Of a stretch of 64,000 nt of DNA, positions 43,169-54,052 are shown one piece after another. The stretch is from NCBI GenBank assembly GCA_037953745.1, contig JBAKBP010000760.1:62001-126000 (forward strand). Reading direction: 5' to 3'. The translations under genes and the position numbers were made by a program. Under the pieces are notes generated by a model. It saw only the letters and a list, made by a program, of their open reading frames with translations. It made no database searches and had not been told where the DNA came from. This DNA comes from Lithodes maja. Its lineage: Eukaryota > Arthropoda > Malacostraca > Decapoda > Lithodidae. How positions within the stretch are numbered: position 1 is the first letter of the stretch; each line of letters starts with the position of its first letter.

Positions 43169-43466
43169 TGTTGCCCGCAAGCAGCAACATGTAAGAAATG
43201 TAAATATGTACTTTGGCGAACTTACGGATGTACATAGTTATATGTACTTAAGGACAGTCACGCACAGTCACGCCAAAGTGGCGCAGGTTGACTGGCTCGA
43301 CCTGCACTAAGCTCGTCCGCCTCGAGCCAATGGCAGGCCGCCGAGTCGTAGGCTGGCTGATGACGTCATCGGCTGGATGGACGTATGGTTGGCTGTTCTA
43401 TGCGGACGACCGGTAGTTGTCTCCAGGATTTCAGTGAGTGCGGTTGCTTCCGTGTATCTATTAACA
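43169..43466 (+). repeat. right LTR of Copia element (298 bp)
   Basis: Begins TGTTGCCCGC and ends TATTAACA (TG...CA). Its last about 205 bp match the left LTR. It lies four bases after the RNase H stop, so no polypurine tract of normal length is obvious. Confidence 0.8.
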
Positions 43467-43869
43467 ATAATCATCAGAACTCGGCAACCACGCTTTGTAG
43501 CGACGTCATCTCTACGGCATTCTACAGACGACAAAAAGTTCTACAATTTGCAAAAACATTGACTGCTCTAGGTGGTCTCAATCAGTAGCTACTGAATTAT
43601 GAAGTTTGACTGTACCAAAATTCATATGAGGCCCCCCGGATCCCATGGGTTAAACCTTCCGCGGTCACTGGAACCGGATGTTTCATAGTATTCTCGGGAT
43701 TTTAGCGCGCTTATAAATACTATATGCACAAAAATGACCCGCCCTAGACAATCTGGTTTTCCCGTGGCACTGCGGAAGTGGCCTAAAGTTCTTTGGTTGG
43801 CCCGCATAGGCACACCCCGGGAGCGGAGCCAAGGAGAATTGAGGAAGAAAGAGGAAGATGTTTTGGGGC
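43467..43869. other. Copia flank and right arm of the enclosing TTAA-type element
   Basis: 43620-43653 is the inverted partner of 34655-34690. No gene is supported in the rest. Confidence 0.45.
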
Positions 43870-45130
43870 TGCATGACTCACCCGCTGTCAATTTCTGTCT
43901 TGTGGCCGCATAGATCATTCCTGCCTTATTGCGGCTCGTTCTCGTGTATATCTTTTACAATATGGTATCGAATTGAATTATACACATGTTATGTTGAAAG
44001 TAAAATAAGTGCAATAAGAAGGTAAATACAGTATAACGATTAATGGTTGGGTTTGTTGGGGGTACAAAGAGAACGAAAGGATATGAAGAAATGAGGAAAA
44101 CATCCTTGTACAGTATTTTGTAATATTTAGCGTATATGACTAAACATACCACCTATATAAGCAGCCTGTGATGCATTGCTAATAACATAGCATATTGAGA
44201 AGTGTGGGAGTCAGTAAATTGGCGCGAAAGAAGAGGGAAGAGAAGGGAGAGATACTGTAAGCCTATAACTTCGCTTGTACGCATATTTGCTTTACAATGC
44301 TTTTCCATGCAACATATGCAACCTATGAAGTATTATAAAGTAGGGGAGGATATGTTGAAGGTATATTAACTCCCTCAGCCATATTATGTTCCAGTAAGTC
44401 CGAGGAGGCGGGAGCCCCAGGATCATTGCCACTGCCTCGCACTACACTCACAACAACACTGCGGCCGTTAGAATTATCGCAGGAGGCTGAGGTTGCCACC
44501 AACGGTTTTATCGTATGGTAACTTATCGGACTTACTGAGCTCATATGACGCAAAATCGCGTCATAAACTTATTGGAGAGGTATAGAGATAAGTCCATATG
44601 ACGCGATCGCGTCATATGAGTTTTTGGTGGACTTATTCATATGACGCGATCGCGTCATATATGTCGCAAGGAGTTAATTAAAATATAAAACTTGAAAATT
44701 AACTCAAAAGTTGCTGTTCAAATTGATATAACAAACTCATTAAAATTAAAAACTATAGAAATGGGATTGTGGCTTGTTATAAAGTAGAAATGTGTGAAAG
44801 AGGTGAGATAACATTATGCAATGTTATGAAGAGGTGGCCTTGAAACTGACAGTCCGCGCAACTCACCCGCAATGACAATTTCTGCCTTGTTGGGGCCGCG
44901 CAGATGATTCCTGCCATGTTGCGGTTCGTTCTCATGTCAATCGTGTACATTAATGTCTCAATATTAATTTTATACAGCATGTGATGGTGTCTTGAAAATA
45001 AAGTAAATGCAATACTGTACGATTAAAATGTAAAACTTGCAAACTAAACAAACCAAAACTGGGACAAAGACAATATAAAGGCAAAATAACTAATCAAAAT
45101 TGCTATGTGGAAACAACGCTTAGTTACAAG
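43870..45130. repeat. diverged tandem duplication around a palindromic MITE
   Basis: 43870-43975 and 44860-44975 share gactcacccgctgtcaatttctg-type, gccgcatagatcattcctgcc-type and gcggctcgttctc-type phrases in the same order. 45020-45130 also matches 29590-29720. No coding potential. Confidence 0.55.
44366..44677. mobile_element. TTAA MITE with near-perfect GCGATCGC palindromes
   Basis: TTAA at 44366-44369 and 44674-44677, with ends CTCC and GGAG. Inside are a perfect 24-bp palindrome (44595-44618, half-site CATATGACGCGA), a perfect 22-bp palindrome with the same centre (44639-44660), and a degenerate third copy at 44542-44565. Confidence 0.7.
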
Positions 45131-45243
45131 GAAAGTACATTACTGACGACTATATCCGTCGCTGGGACTGGGGAGTTTTCTTATCTACTGACGACTATAG
45201 TCGTCTCTGGGATTGGAGGGGTTAAAATCAAATTTGCAACCTG

Positions 45244-45501
45244 ACAAGACATTATCTATCTATCTATCTATTGCCAGACGCCTTACTCCCCTTACGAGGG
45301 TGGCCATACACAGAATGCCCCCAAGCGGACCTATTCCCTGTGAGAGGGACAACCCGAGCCAGTTTAGTGAAGGACTTACAGGATTGACCACTCAATTCAG
45401 GATCCGTCCGACTCCGAGGCCCTCTGTGTATCTTGTTAGCACTATTTTTCTACAGTGGTGTTCGGCTAATCCATCCACTAACCTGCCTACAAGACATTAT
45501 C
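45244..45501 (-). mobile_element. RTE-tailed SINE-like or truncated RTE insertion with 13-bp TSD
   Basis: acaagacattatc flanks a 232-bp insert (45244-45256 and 45489-45501). Its minus-strand 3' end, ggcgtctggcaatagatagatag, matches the RTE copies. The rest does not match their coding part. It could be an RTE 3' UTR or a SINE using an RTE tail. Confidence 0.65.
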
Positions 45502-46419
45502 AATAGTACAAAATACAAATTGCACTCACTAACGATAGTGCTATCGGGTAGGTACCTGTAAGCATAGCATGCCTCAAGTGACCCCTATCAATAACTACCC
45601 TGCAAATAACCTACATTTATCGTACAAATAAACTATGGAAATCGCAAAAGCAAGTAATTGATACTATCGGCAATGAATAGATATACTGTAATATAATAAA
45701 GAAACATAATTTCAAAATATGAAGAAGCAACAACAGATTTAAACAAAGAGTACTCTTTTAACAAGAACAATTAATTAAAAAAATCATCAATAATAATAAT
45801 AGAAAAAAAAACAATAAATACAAACAGACAAAAAGTAAGCAGAGGATATACAAGAAACTTCAAGTTAAAAATGCTTGATTAAAATTATTGAGGGTAAATA
45901 TAACAATAATTGGTTGGGTTTGTTGGGGGGGGGGGGGGGGGGGGGGGGCGGGGCGTTAGAGGCAGTTGTGGTGGTGGTGAAGTGGGTGTGGCCTACACCA
46001 CCCTCCCCTTCCCTAGCTGCCCCCTCACATTTGGGCAGTGGCAGGAGTGGTAGCGATCGTATTAGTGGTGGTACCGGTAGTGGTGGTAAAAGTGGTGAGA
46101 GGTGGTGGTGATGGTAGTGGTGGTATAAGCAGTGAGAGTTAGTGGTGGTGGTGGGAGGAGGGAGGAAGGAGGAGAAGGAGCGAGGTAGATGTGGGAGGCT
46201 GTGGTATGTGTTGTCCTTCCTCTCGCCCCCCCACGTCGTGCCGCTGATGATGCTTGGGCGATTGTGTGAGGTTCTGGGGATGACATGGAGGCAAACGGGA
46301 GTGCACGAGAAGCACGTGCACGTGCACCCCTGGCAAACATGGGGTGGTGGGGATTCTGTAGCAGTACGTCATCCTCCAAGTTACTACTGCTCTCTCCCTC
46401 TTTCGTGTGCATCCTCCAG
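45502..46419. other. A-rich then G-rich simple-sequence interval
   Basis: 45640-45900 is A-rich with no gene. A run of 24 G lies at 45925-45948, followed by (GTG)-rich sequence at 45965-46170. Reading frames through it are low-complexity and not supported. Confidence 0.6.
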
Positions 46420-48206
46420 GTGTCACAAATAAAGAACCTAACATATTTGAGTCCCATGGGAAAAAGCGATCATGCTGTGATTGAATTTGAATTGACAGTG
46501 GAATTTCTGGAAGGCAGAGAGGAGGAACATAGGGAATATAGACTAAATTATAGTAAGGCGGATTATGAATCATTACGAGGATACTTTGCAAATATAGATT
46601 GGTCATTTATTGAGCAAGAACAGAATATTCAGGTAAAATACACCATGTTACTAGACATTTACAGGGAGGGGGTAGATAAATATGTACCAACATTTAAGGA
46701 TAGAAAGCTGGTTAAGGAGAAAGAGTGGTTTAACATGCGATGTCACATTGCCCAGAACAAAAAGGACTCTGCATGGAATAAAGTGAGAAGGAGACACACT
46801 GAGGAAAAATGGAATGAGTATAAGAATGCTAGAAACAACTATGTCAGGACTATAAGAGAGGAGAAAAAGAACTTTGAAAAAGATATAGTAAACAAATGTA
46901 ATAAAGAACCCAAACTGTTCTATAGTTATATCAACGGCAAAACAAAAATAAAGGACAAAATAACAAAGCTTAGGGTAGAGGGTCAATTATATGAAGACAC
47001 AGTGGGTATGTGTGAAATTATGAATGATACATTAACATCCGTGTTTGTGGAGGAGGATGACTATGTAGAACCTGTGGTGGAATTGAACGAGATACAGGGA
47101 CTAGAGTCGATAGAAGTCAACAAGGATGAACTAAAATCATTGTTAGAAGAATTGGACGTGAGAAAATCTATGGGCCCAGATAACATTGCTGGATGGGTAT
47201 TGAGAGAATGTTCTGAACAACTAGTGAGACCTATTTTTAATATTGTTCAACACTCATTAAACAAGGGGGAACTTCCCTTAGAATGGAAACAAGCAAATAT
47301 AACTCCAATATATAAAAGTGGAAATAAAGAAGACCCGCTAAATTATCGACCGGTATCCTTAACGAGTGTTATATGCAAGCTTTGTGAAAAGATTATTAGA
47401 AAAAGATGGGTGGGTATGTTGGAGGAGAGGGAAATAATTTCAAGCAAGCAGTTCGGGTTCAGAAAAGGTCATTCGTGTACCACAAATTTGTTGAGTTACT
47501 ATGATAGGGTAATTGACATTGTACAAGGGAGGGAGGGGTGGGTGGATTGTATTTACTTAGATTTCAAGAAGGCATTTGATAAGGTGCCTCATAAGAGATT
47601 GTTGTGGAAGCTCAGGACTGTGGGGCGGGTTGAGGGAGTATTATTAAAGTGGATGGAAAACTATTTAATTGGGAGGGAAATGCGAACAGTAATAAAAGGA
47701 AAGTTCTCCTCGTGGAAAAGGGTAAAAAGCGGAGTGCCTCAAGGATCGGTGTTGGCCCCAATCATGTTTTTGGTTTTCATCAACGACCTTCAAATGGGAA
47801 TAGGCTCATATATATCTATGTTTGCTGATGATGCAAAATTAATGAAGCATATTACAAGTAGGAGTAGTTGTGAAGAATTACAGAGAGACCTAGATAAGTT
47901 ATATGAGTGGAGTCAAACTTGGAAAATGGAATTCAACACGAGTAAGTGTCAGGTTCTTGAGATGGGAAAAAGTAAATATAGACCTTCTAGGGGATATAAA
48001 ATAGGAGATGAAATAATTAGTAAAGCTGTGAAAGCAAAAGACCTAGGGGTAGTTGTGGCAGACAGCTTGTCACCTGAACAGCATATAAATAAAATAACTG
48101 GTGAAACCTATGCTGTGTTGACTAACATGAGAATAGCTCTGAATTATTTAGATGAAGAGATGTTAGCAAAAATAATAGGGACAATAATACGACCAAGACT
48201 GGAGTA
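46420..48206 (+). pseudogene. CR1-like element A, ORF2 part 1 (endonuclease end and reverse transcriptase)
   Basis: Coding similarity starts near 46420 with YLSPMGKSDHAVIEFEL (the last endonuclease motif). It runs through NYRPVSLTSVICKLCE, FGFRKGHSC, YLDFKKAFDKVPHKRLLWKL, SGVPQGSVLAPIMFLVFINDL, MFADDAKLMK and IIRPRLEY, then stops at the insertion point of element B (48206). The continuation is at 53127. It is close kin of the ORF2 at 29825. Catalytic aspartates are intact and no stop interrupts this part. It is inactivated by 5' truncation and two later insertions. Confidence 0.9.
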
Positions 48207-48424
48207 CAAAGGAGTACAAAGGAAATCAAGCAACAACAGGTCTAGTGACCCTTCTAGGCTGCTTGTCCTCCAAAACACTGAGGATCAAGTGTCCAAACAG
48301 TGGTTTAGAGTGGGTAAGGGAACATTGGAAAGGGAACTACTGCCCTAGAACTAATGTCCGTGGCAGGATTAGGAAGTTAGTAGGGGACAGATGGGTTAGT
48401 AACTGAGGGGGGTATACAATAAAG

Positions 48425-51321
48425 TTATTCATTTACAAACGCAATCAGTCGCGGGTTTGATGCGAGATATTTGTCTAAGCGGAGTTTAAATGAATCAACG
48501 GTGCTGCAGTCTATAACGTCTCGGGGAAGCCCATTCCACAAGTTGACAACTCGATTGAAGAAGAAATTCTTAGATTCGTGTGAGTTAAAAGATTTACCAA
48601 TAATTTTGCAACCGTTTCCCCGCGTGTAATTAGATTGGTCGATAGTGAAGTACTTACTACAGTTCATATTGTCGATGCCTTTGATGATTTTGAACACTTG
48701 AATTAAGTCGCCTCTTAATCTGCGCTGGGTTAAAGGAAATAGATTTAATTCTCTAAGACGCTCTTCGTATGGTTTGTTCTTTAGGCTAGGTATCATTTTG
48801 GTAACTCTACGTTGAACTCGTTCTAGCTTGTTTATATCTTTTTGGTAATAAGGGCACCAGGATTGAACGCAGTATTCCAGAAGAGGGCGGACTAAGGAAT
48901 TGTAAAGGGTTAGGATAACTTCTTTGGATTTATGCTCAAATGACCTGCCTATAAAGCCAATTATTTTGTTTGCCTTCTTAACAACTTCTGAACATTGTTG
49001 ACTCGGTTTTAGGTTACTCGATATTGTTACTCCCAGATCGGTTTCTTTGTTTACATTCTTAAGCTGAGTGCCATTCATCGAATAGTTTGCTTTCTCATTT
49101 AGGTATCCGATATGTAGTACTTTACATTTATCCGCATTGAAACTCATTTGCCAAATTTGGGCCCAACATGACAATTTATCTAGATTGTGTTGCATATCGT
49201 CAACTTGTTCTTTTGAGAGTACGCTATTTGCAATTTTTGTATCGTCAGCAAATTTCGAGACTGTACAGGTGAGACCCTCATCTATGTCGTTGATGTAAAT
49301 TAGAAAGAGAATTGGTCCTAGTACCGATCCCTGGGGTACCCCACTACTTACATTGGTCCATTTAGATGCCTTACCGTTTATGACTACTCTTTGCTTTCTG
49401 TCGCTGAGCCAATTTTCTATCCATTTCAACACACCGTCTTGTATTCCATGCGCTTTTAGTTTTAGCAGTAATCGTTTGTGGGGAACTTTGTCAAAGGCCT
49501 TTTGAAAATCAAGGTATATAATATCTACAGCTTTACTCTCATCGTAGAGGTTGAAGATATCGTGGAAGAAGTCTAAGAGGTTTGTTAAACAGGAACGTTT
49601 TTTACGAAAGCCGTGTTGAGTATCTTTAAGTAAGTTATTTGCCTCTAAGTGATTTACGAGTCTGTCTCTTATGACCGTTTCTAGCATTTTACATACAATT
49701 GAGGTTAAGCTAATTGGACGATAGTTACTGGGTAGGGATTTGCTGCCTTTTTTGAATATCGGTGTTACGTTGGCTAGCTTCCACTGATCAGGCATAGTCC
49801 CAGACTGCAAGGATTCATTGAATAGCAATGTCAGTGGTTTGGAGAGCTCATCCTTAGCTTCCTTTAGAACTCTAGGTGAGATTGTATCAGGTCCAGGCGT
49901 TTTATTTACCTTGAGTTTATCTAAACAATTCAATACTTCTCTCTCTGTAACGGTGATATTGCTTAGAACATCTGAATTATCAATCTGAATCGGCAATGGT
50001 GTAGGGATATCACTGAGGTCTTCGGTTGTAAAAACTGATGCAAAGAAGGTATTGAGGGCATTACTCATTTGTACTTCGTCTTTGGTGTATTCTCCATTTT
50101 CATCGACTAACGGTCCAACAGTTGAAGTAACTACTTTTTTCTTTCTGATATAACTATAGAATTCTTTCGGGTTTGTTTTACTTTGATTCGCAACATGTAA
50201 CTCCAGGGTCTTTTTACTTTGCTTAATTAACTTTTTGGCTTTGCGTCGTAGCTCTACAAATTTCACCCGTTCTTCGTCATTTTGTGAGGATTTTAATCTA
50301 TCATTAGCAAATTTTTTAGCAAGCAGACAGTCTGAAATATCTTTATTCCACCATTTGGGCTTATCATTTTGGCCTGGACGCCGTATTTTCGATGGTATGC
50401 AGTCTTGCACTGCCTTAAGGTAAGTGGTTGTGAAACACTCCCAAGATGTATTTATGTCGTTATTGTTAGTCAGAAAGCTCCAGTCAGTTTCTTTAAGTTT
50501 TGATTTAAGTTTATGAAAATTTGCTTTCTTGAAATTAGGGACTTTCTCAATGCTGTTATTTGATTTGTTACTAGTAAACTTTAAAGTGAAAGTTATCGTA
50601 CGATGGTCGCTGTTACTGAATTCATCACCAACATTCAAATTCTCTATTAATTCTTCTTTTGTTGCGAGTACAAGGTCAAGCACATTATTACCACGGGTCG
50701 GAGATTGTACAAATTGAAAAAGTGAACTCTCTTGCAAGTTAGCATAGAGGTCGTGTCCAGAGTGTGAAGTAAGAATATCGCCCCATTTAGTCACGGGTAA
50801 GTTGAAATCGCCAAGAATTACGGTATCTTGTATGTTAGTTATTTCTGCAATTTGTTCATAAATTTCACTGTCAGTTTGCACTGATTGAGATGGGGGTCTG
50901 TATAATAAAGCTAGTGTTATTTTAGTTCCTCGTTTATTATTTAATAGTACGTAAGATATGTCTATATTCGCAATTTGAGGTTTTGACATTAAGACGGGAT
51001 TAAGACTTTCCTTTATAAAAAACAGAACTCCTCCTCCATTTCTATTGATCCGACTTTTCTCAAACATTGTATAACCAGGAAGCGTATATTCGGCTAAAAA
51101 GTCTCTGTCTTCCGTATTTAACCAAGATTCTGTAATGCCGATTATATCATAATGTTCTGTAAACACGATTTCCTCTAGATCTGAAAATTTATTGCGTATG
51201 CTACGAGCATTTACATAAAACACCTTAAGAGTATTAGAGTTGGATGTTACTGATTGTGCATTGTCTGAATTTTCAGTTCGTATTTGACTTACACTACCCT
51301 GTCTTGGGTCTGGTTGACCCC
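48425..51321 (-). CDS. CR1-like ORF2: apurinic-type endonuclease and reverse transcriptase
   Basis: The frame is open from the ORF1 overlap (51321 or earlier) to the stop at 48425. The first ATG falls only after the first two endonuclease motifs, so conventional initiation would destroy the enzyme. Endonuclease motifs are NARSIRNK, GITESWL (catalytic Glu), GGGVLFFIKESL, LLYRPP, LGDFNLPVTKW, NVLDLVLA and NSDHRTITF. Reverse transcriptase motifs are NYRPISLTSIVCKMLE, HGFRKKRSC, YLDFQKAFDKVPHKRL, SGVPQGSVLGPILFLIYIND and KFADDTKIA (about residue 660 counted from 51223). The C-terminal domain has LEYCVQSWCPYY and RVVNLWNGLP. It copies element RNA at a nicked target. About 965 codons, typical for CR1. 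Reading probably starts by -1 frameshift from ORF1. Confidence 0.93.
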
Positions 51322-52281
51322 GTTTTTTGAACGGAAATCCTTGACTGCATCGTTCAGCAGACGACCAAGACGTGCAGCTCCTACTTCATTGAGATGTACA
51401 CCATCTCCTGAAAACAAAGATTTATCATAGTAAAAATTATCCCACGTGTCGACAAAGCCGATGTCCTCCTCCCTGCAGAGTTTGGCTAGTCGGCGATTTG
51501 TACTGGTAGCTATGTTGTAGAATCGGTTTTCTACATCAATCCGGGGAACAATTCCTGAAATTAAGATTCTATTAGATTTTTCCTTGAAGGACCTGATCAG
51601 CCGCCGGTACTTGCAAAGTAGTTCCTCTGACCGCGTCCGTTGGACATCGTTAGATCCAACGTGGATGATGTACGTAGTGCTTGCGGGGGCGAGCCTGGAA
51701 ACCTCTTCCAGAGCCGCAACAATGTCGTCCACGCCGCCACCTGGGATACAGAATCGCTTTCTGGTCCTGGGTGCCCTGGCGCAGAACTCGGTTAGTTGGC
51801 CACGGACCATGGAGTCGCCCACAAGCCGAACTTCTTCCGTTTCCTCTTCCTCGTCAATAGCCAGAATTTTGAAGCGGTTTTGGCATGTTGTCGGGATGAC
51901 CTTCCTGGTACTGGTACTGGGATGGACATTGTTTCTCACTAACTGAAAGTTGTCCTGGGGGGGAGTGAGAGTAGAGTCATTATTATTATCTGCAACATCT
52001 AAGGTAGCTGCTGGTGTGGGTACTGGTACTGTATGCACTGGAATGGCGGTTGACAAAGTAGTGGTTTCTTGGGCCGAGGGCACTCCTACGTTGAGTGTGG
52101 CAAATTCTTGAAGGGATTCAAGCTTCGTAGTCAGGGCATCGATCTTGCGGTGAGCTGCATTCAATTCATCCGCAATCTTCTCTCGGAGCTGGCAAAATCT
52201 ACAAATTTGGACATCAGTATCAACAAACATGGTAGGGCCAAATTTACCGGAACAACTCGTGCAGGTTCGTTGCGGCGCCAT
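51289..52281 (-). CDS. CR1-like ORF1: zinc-binding, coiled-coil and SGNH-esterase protein (330 aa)
   Basis: The start is the ATG at 52281 (MAPQRTC). Longer frames only use non-ATG codons. Cys7-x2-Cys10 and Cys27-x2-Cys30 form a zinc-binding module. Residues 33-60 are a predicted coiled coil, and 61-130 are Thr/Pro-rich. The C-terminal half is an SGNH/GDSL hydrolase: GDSM with nucleophile Ser157, GGGVDD (about 181-186), GSND with Gly209 and Asn211, and DGVHL with Asp293 and His296. All catalytic residues are present. ORF1 proteins of this build, with a zinc/PHD-like module plus esterase, are known from CR1 elements and are thought to act in the RNP. The frame ends with TAA at 51291-51289 after overlapping the ORF2 frame. 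Confidence 0.92.
   Translation of the reverse strand: MAPQRTCTSCSGKFGPTMFVDTDVQICRFCQLREKIADELNAAHRKIDALTTKLESLQEFATLNVGVPSAQETTTLSTAIPVHTVPVPTPAATLDVADNNNDSTLTPPQDNFQLVRNNVHPSTSTRKVIPTTCQNRFKILAIDEEEETEEVRLVGDSMVRGQLTEFCARAPRTRKRFCIPGGGVDDIVAALEEVSRLAPASTTYIIHVGSNDVQRTRSEELLCKYRRLIRSFKEKSNRILISGIVPRIDVENRFYNIATSTNRRLAKLCREEDIGFVDTWDNFYYDKSLFSGDGVHLNEVGAARLGRLLNDAVKDFRSKNGVNQTQDRVV
51322..51328 (-). promoter_or_regulatory. putative -1 ribosomal frameshift site (A AAA AAC)
   Basis: In ORF1 the codons tca-aaa-aac contain the heptamer A AAA AAC in the correct X XXY YYZ phase, 11 codons before the ORF1 stop. A -1 shift here enters exactly the ORF2 frame, which is then open for 33 codons to the first conserved endonuclease residues. 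One base downstream is a short hairpin, GGGTC-aacca-GACCC. Confidence 0.6.
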
Positions 52282-53126
52282 GACGATATAATCACAATAT
52301 GCCTGAAAATCACACAAATTTATGTTAGCAAAATGGTACAATTAAAGCCTGAAAATCACAAAAAATGTATGTTAGCAATGTGATACAATTAATTCCTGAA
52401 AATCACAAAAAAAATTGTTAGCAATATGATAAAATTAATATGCCTGTAAATCACAAAAAATATGTTAGCAATAGAACACAATTTATGCCTGAAAAAAACA
52501 AAAATTTATGTTAGCAGTATGACACAGTTAAAGCCTGAAAATCACAAATGGACTAGAAATTTGTTACAAAATTTACTGGAAAAAAAAAGTGGGAGAGGGT
52601 TAATGTAGCCTAGTGAAAAAACTGGAAAACAGTATACAGTACAGTAACAACAAATATTTGTTAGCAATATGGTACAATTAATGCCTGTAAATCACAAAAA
52701 TAATATGTTAATCACAAAAAGAATATTATGGCTGTAAATCACAAAAAATATGTTAGCAATAGAACACAATTTATGCCTGAAAATAAAAAAAAAAATTTAT
52801 GTTAGCAGTATGACACAGTTAAAGCCTGAAAATTGTAAATGGACTAGTAATTTGTTACAAAATTTACTGGGAGAAAAAAAGGGGAGAGGGTTAATTTAGC
52901 CTAGTGAGAACACTGGAAAGCAGTATACAGTACAGTAACAAAAAATATTGGTTAGCAATATGGTACAATTAATGCCTGTAAATCACAAAAAGAATATGTT
53001 GATCACAAAAAGAATATGTTAGCAATAGAACACAATTTTATGCCTGAAAATAAAAATAAAATTATGTTAGCAGTATGACACAGTTAGGCTAAAGCCTGTA
53101 TATTAGTTTATAAGCCTGTATATTTA
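52282..53126 (-). repeat. 5' UTR of CR1-like B: tandem acceptor-like repeats
   Basis: About 13 units of 44-50 bp. On the minus strand each unit has TTGCTAAC or GCTAAC, a T-rich tract, and TTTTCAGG or TTTACAGG. Two larger units, near 52533 and 52825, carry an extra 100 bp (catttacagtcc-like, ggactagtaatttgttac complement), giving a higher-order period of about 290 bp. The unit nearest ORF1 ends at cag|gcatattgtg, 20 bases before the ATG. Tandem 5' repeats act as promoters in some LINEs. Here they also resemble 3' splice sites. Confidence 0.8.
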
Positions 53127-53598
53127 GGAGTATGCAGCAGTGGTGTGGTCTCCACACCTTATAAAACATAATAAAAAACTGGAAAGAGTTCAGAGAGTTG
53201 CCACTAAGATGATAGCTAGCCTTAGAGACCTGCCTTATGAGGAAAGATTGGAGAGGCTAAAGCTGCCAACGCTGAGGGAGAGGAGAGAGAGAGGTGACAT
53301 GATCATGATGTTTAAGTGTGTGAAAGGTTTTGAGAAGATCGACAAGGGAGATTTTGTGGTGAGGGACGAGGGAAGAACCAGGGGTCATGATTGTAAGTTG
53401 AGGAAAGTTATATGTAAGTCTGATGTAAGAAAGTTCAGCTTCCCGTATAGAAGCATCGAGTGTTGGAATAAGTTGGATGGGGAGGTGGTGGGAGCAAGAA
53501 ATATCCAAACTTTTAAAGCAAAATTGGATAAATGTAGAGAGAGAGACAGGACAACACGAGCTTAGGCTCAAATCCTGTATACTACAATTAGGTGAGTA
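53127..53598 (+). pseudogene. CR1-like element A, ORF2 part 2 (C-terminus) and 3' UTR
   Basis: It continues element A after the insertion of B: VVWSPHLIKHNKKLERVQRV, LPYEERLERLKLPTLRERRERGD, EKIDKGDF and IECWNKLDGEVV match the end of the ORF2 at 29825-32468. The frame ends at 53565. The 3' end tatactacaattaggtgag is cut by the next insertion at 53599 and resumes with cactgcc at 63873. Confidence 0.85.
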
Positions 53599-54052
53599 CA
53601 GTGGTGCACCAACTTTCGCGGCCAATAGGGACCGCCGAAAGTGGCGCGAAAGTGCGATTAGCGAAAGTTGGGGCATTGAGGTAATAGGACCGGGCATGTA
53701 CGAAAACTCACTCCCAAGTTGAACAAACCTAGGCAACCAATGACAAAGAATTGCTATACACCAACAAAAACTGGAATTGGTACACTTACTTACAGGTACT
53801 CAATATCTTAGTGAGTCTATAGTGCTGATTAGCAAGGCATAATAATGAATTACAGTTCTTATACTTCTTCTGAACCACCGCCATAGGCCTTTGCAATGTT
53901 TTGGTAGAGTTCAGTTAGCGAACTTAGCGTTACGGTACGATACTGATGCTCCAACCGTATATGATACTATGAGGCGCATTTTGGCTCGAGCAAAAACTCG
54001 AGCAAAAATGCGCCTATAATTTGGACCAAGACATCAGTTTCAGTTAAGGCCA

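Larger units (their letters stand above)
34741..43466 (+). mobile_element. Ty1/Copia-type LTR retrotransposon, interrupted twice
   Basis: Order: truncated left LTR, primer-binding site, Gag, zinc knuckle with protease, integrase, reverse transcriptase, RNase H, right LTR. Two retroelements are inserted: an I/Jockey-type element (35696-37442) in the Gag C-terminus, and a Jockey-like element (39553-41768) between integrase and reverse transcriptase. Without these, the element is about 4.8 kb, a normal size for Copia. Short LTRs are reminiscent of the GalEa-type Copia elements known from crustaceans, but this clade assignment is only a suggestion. Confidence 0.9.
48207..53126 (-). mobile_element. 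CR1-like non-LTR retrotransposon B, essentially full length (4.9 kb)
   Basis: It is flanked by GGAGTA at 48201-48206 and 53127-53132. It splits the ORF2 of element A within the codons for LEY. From its 5' end it has a repeat-array 5' UTR (53126-52282), ORF1 with zinc-binding and esterase domains, ORF2 with endonuclease and reverse transcriptase, and a 218-bp 3' UTR. The latter ends in tttgtactcc-type repeats rather than poly(A), a CR1-type feature. All ORFs are intact, so it may be recently or still active. Confidence 0.9.

Noticed and set aside
46285..46419. Upstream ATG extension of the element A frame
   Set aside because: Similarity to the related ORF2 starts only at about 46420. The upstream part is flanking G-rich DNA fused in frame by chance.
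45875..46432. Gly/Val- and Trp-rich frames near the poly(G) run
   Set aside because: They are translations of GTG/GGT simple sequence and the G24 run; not coding.
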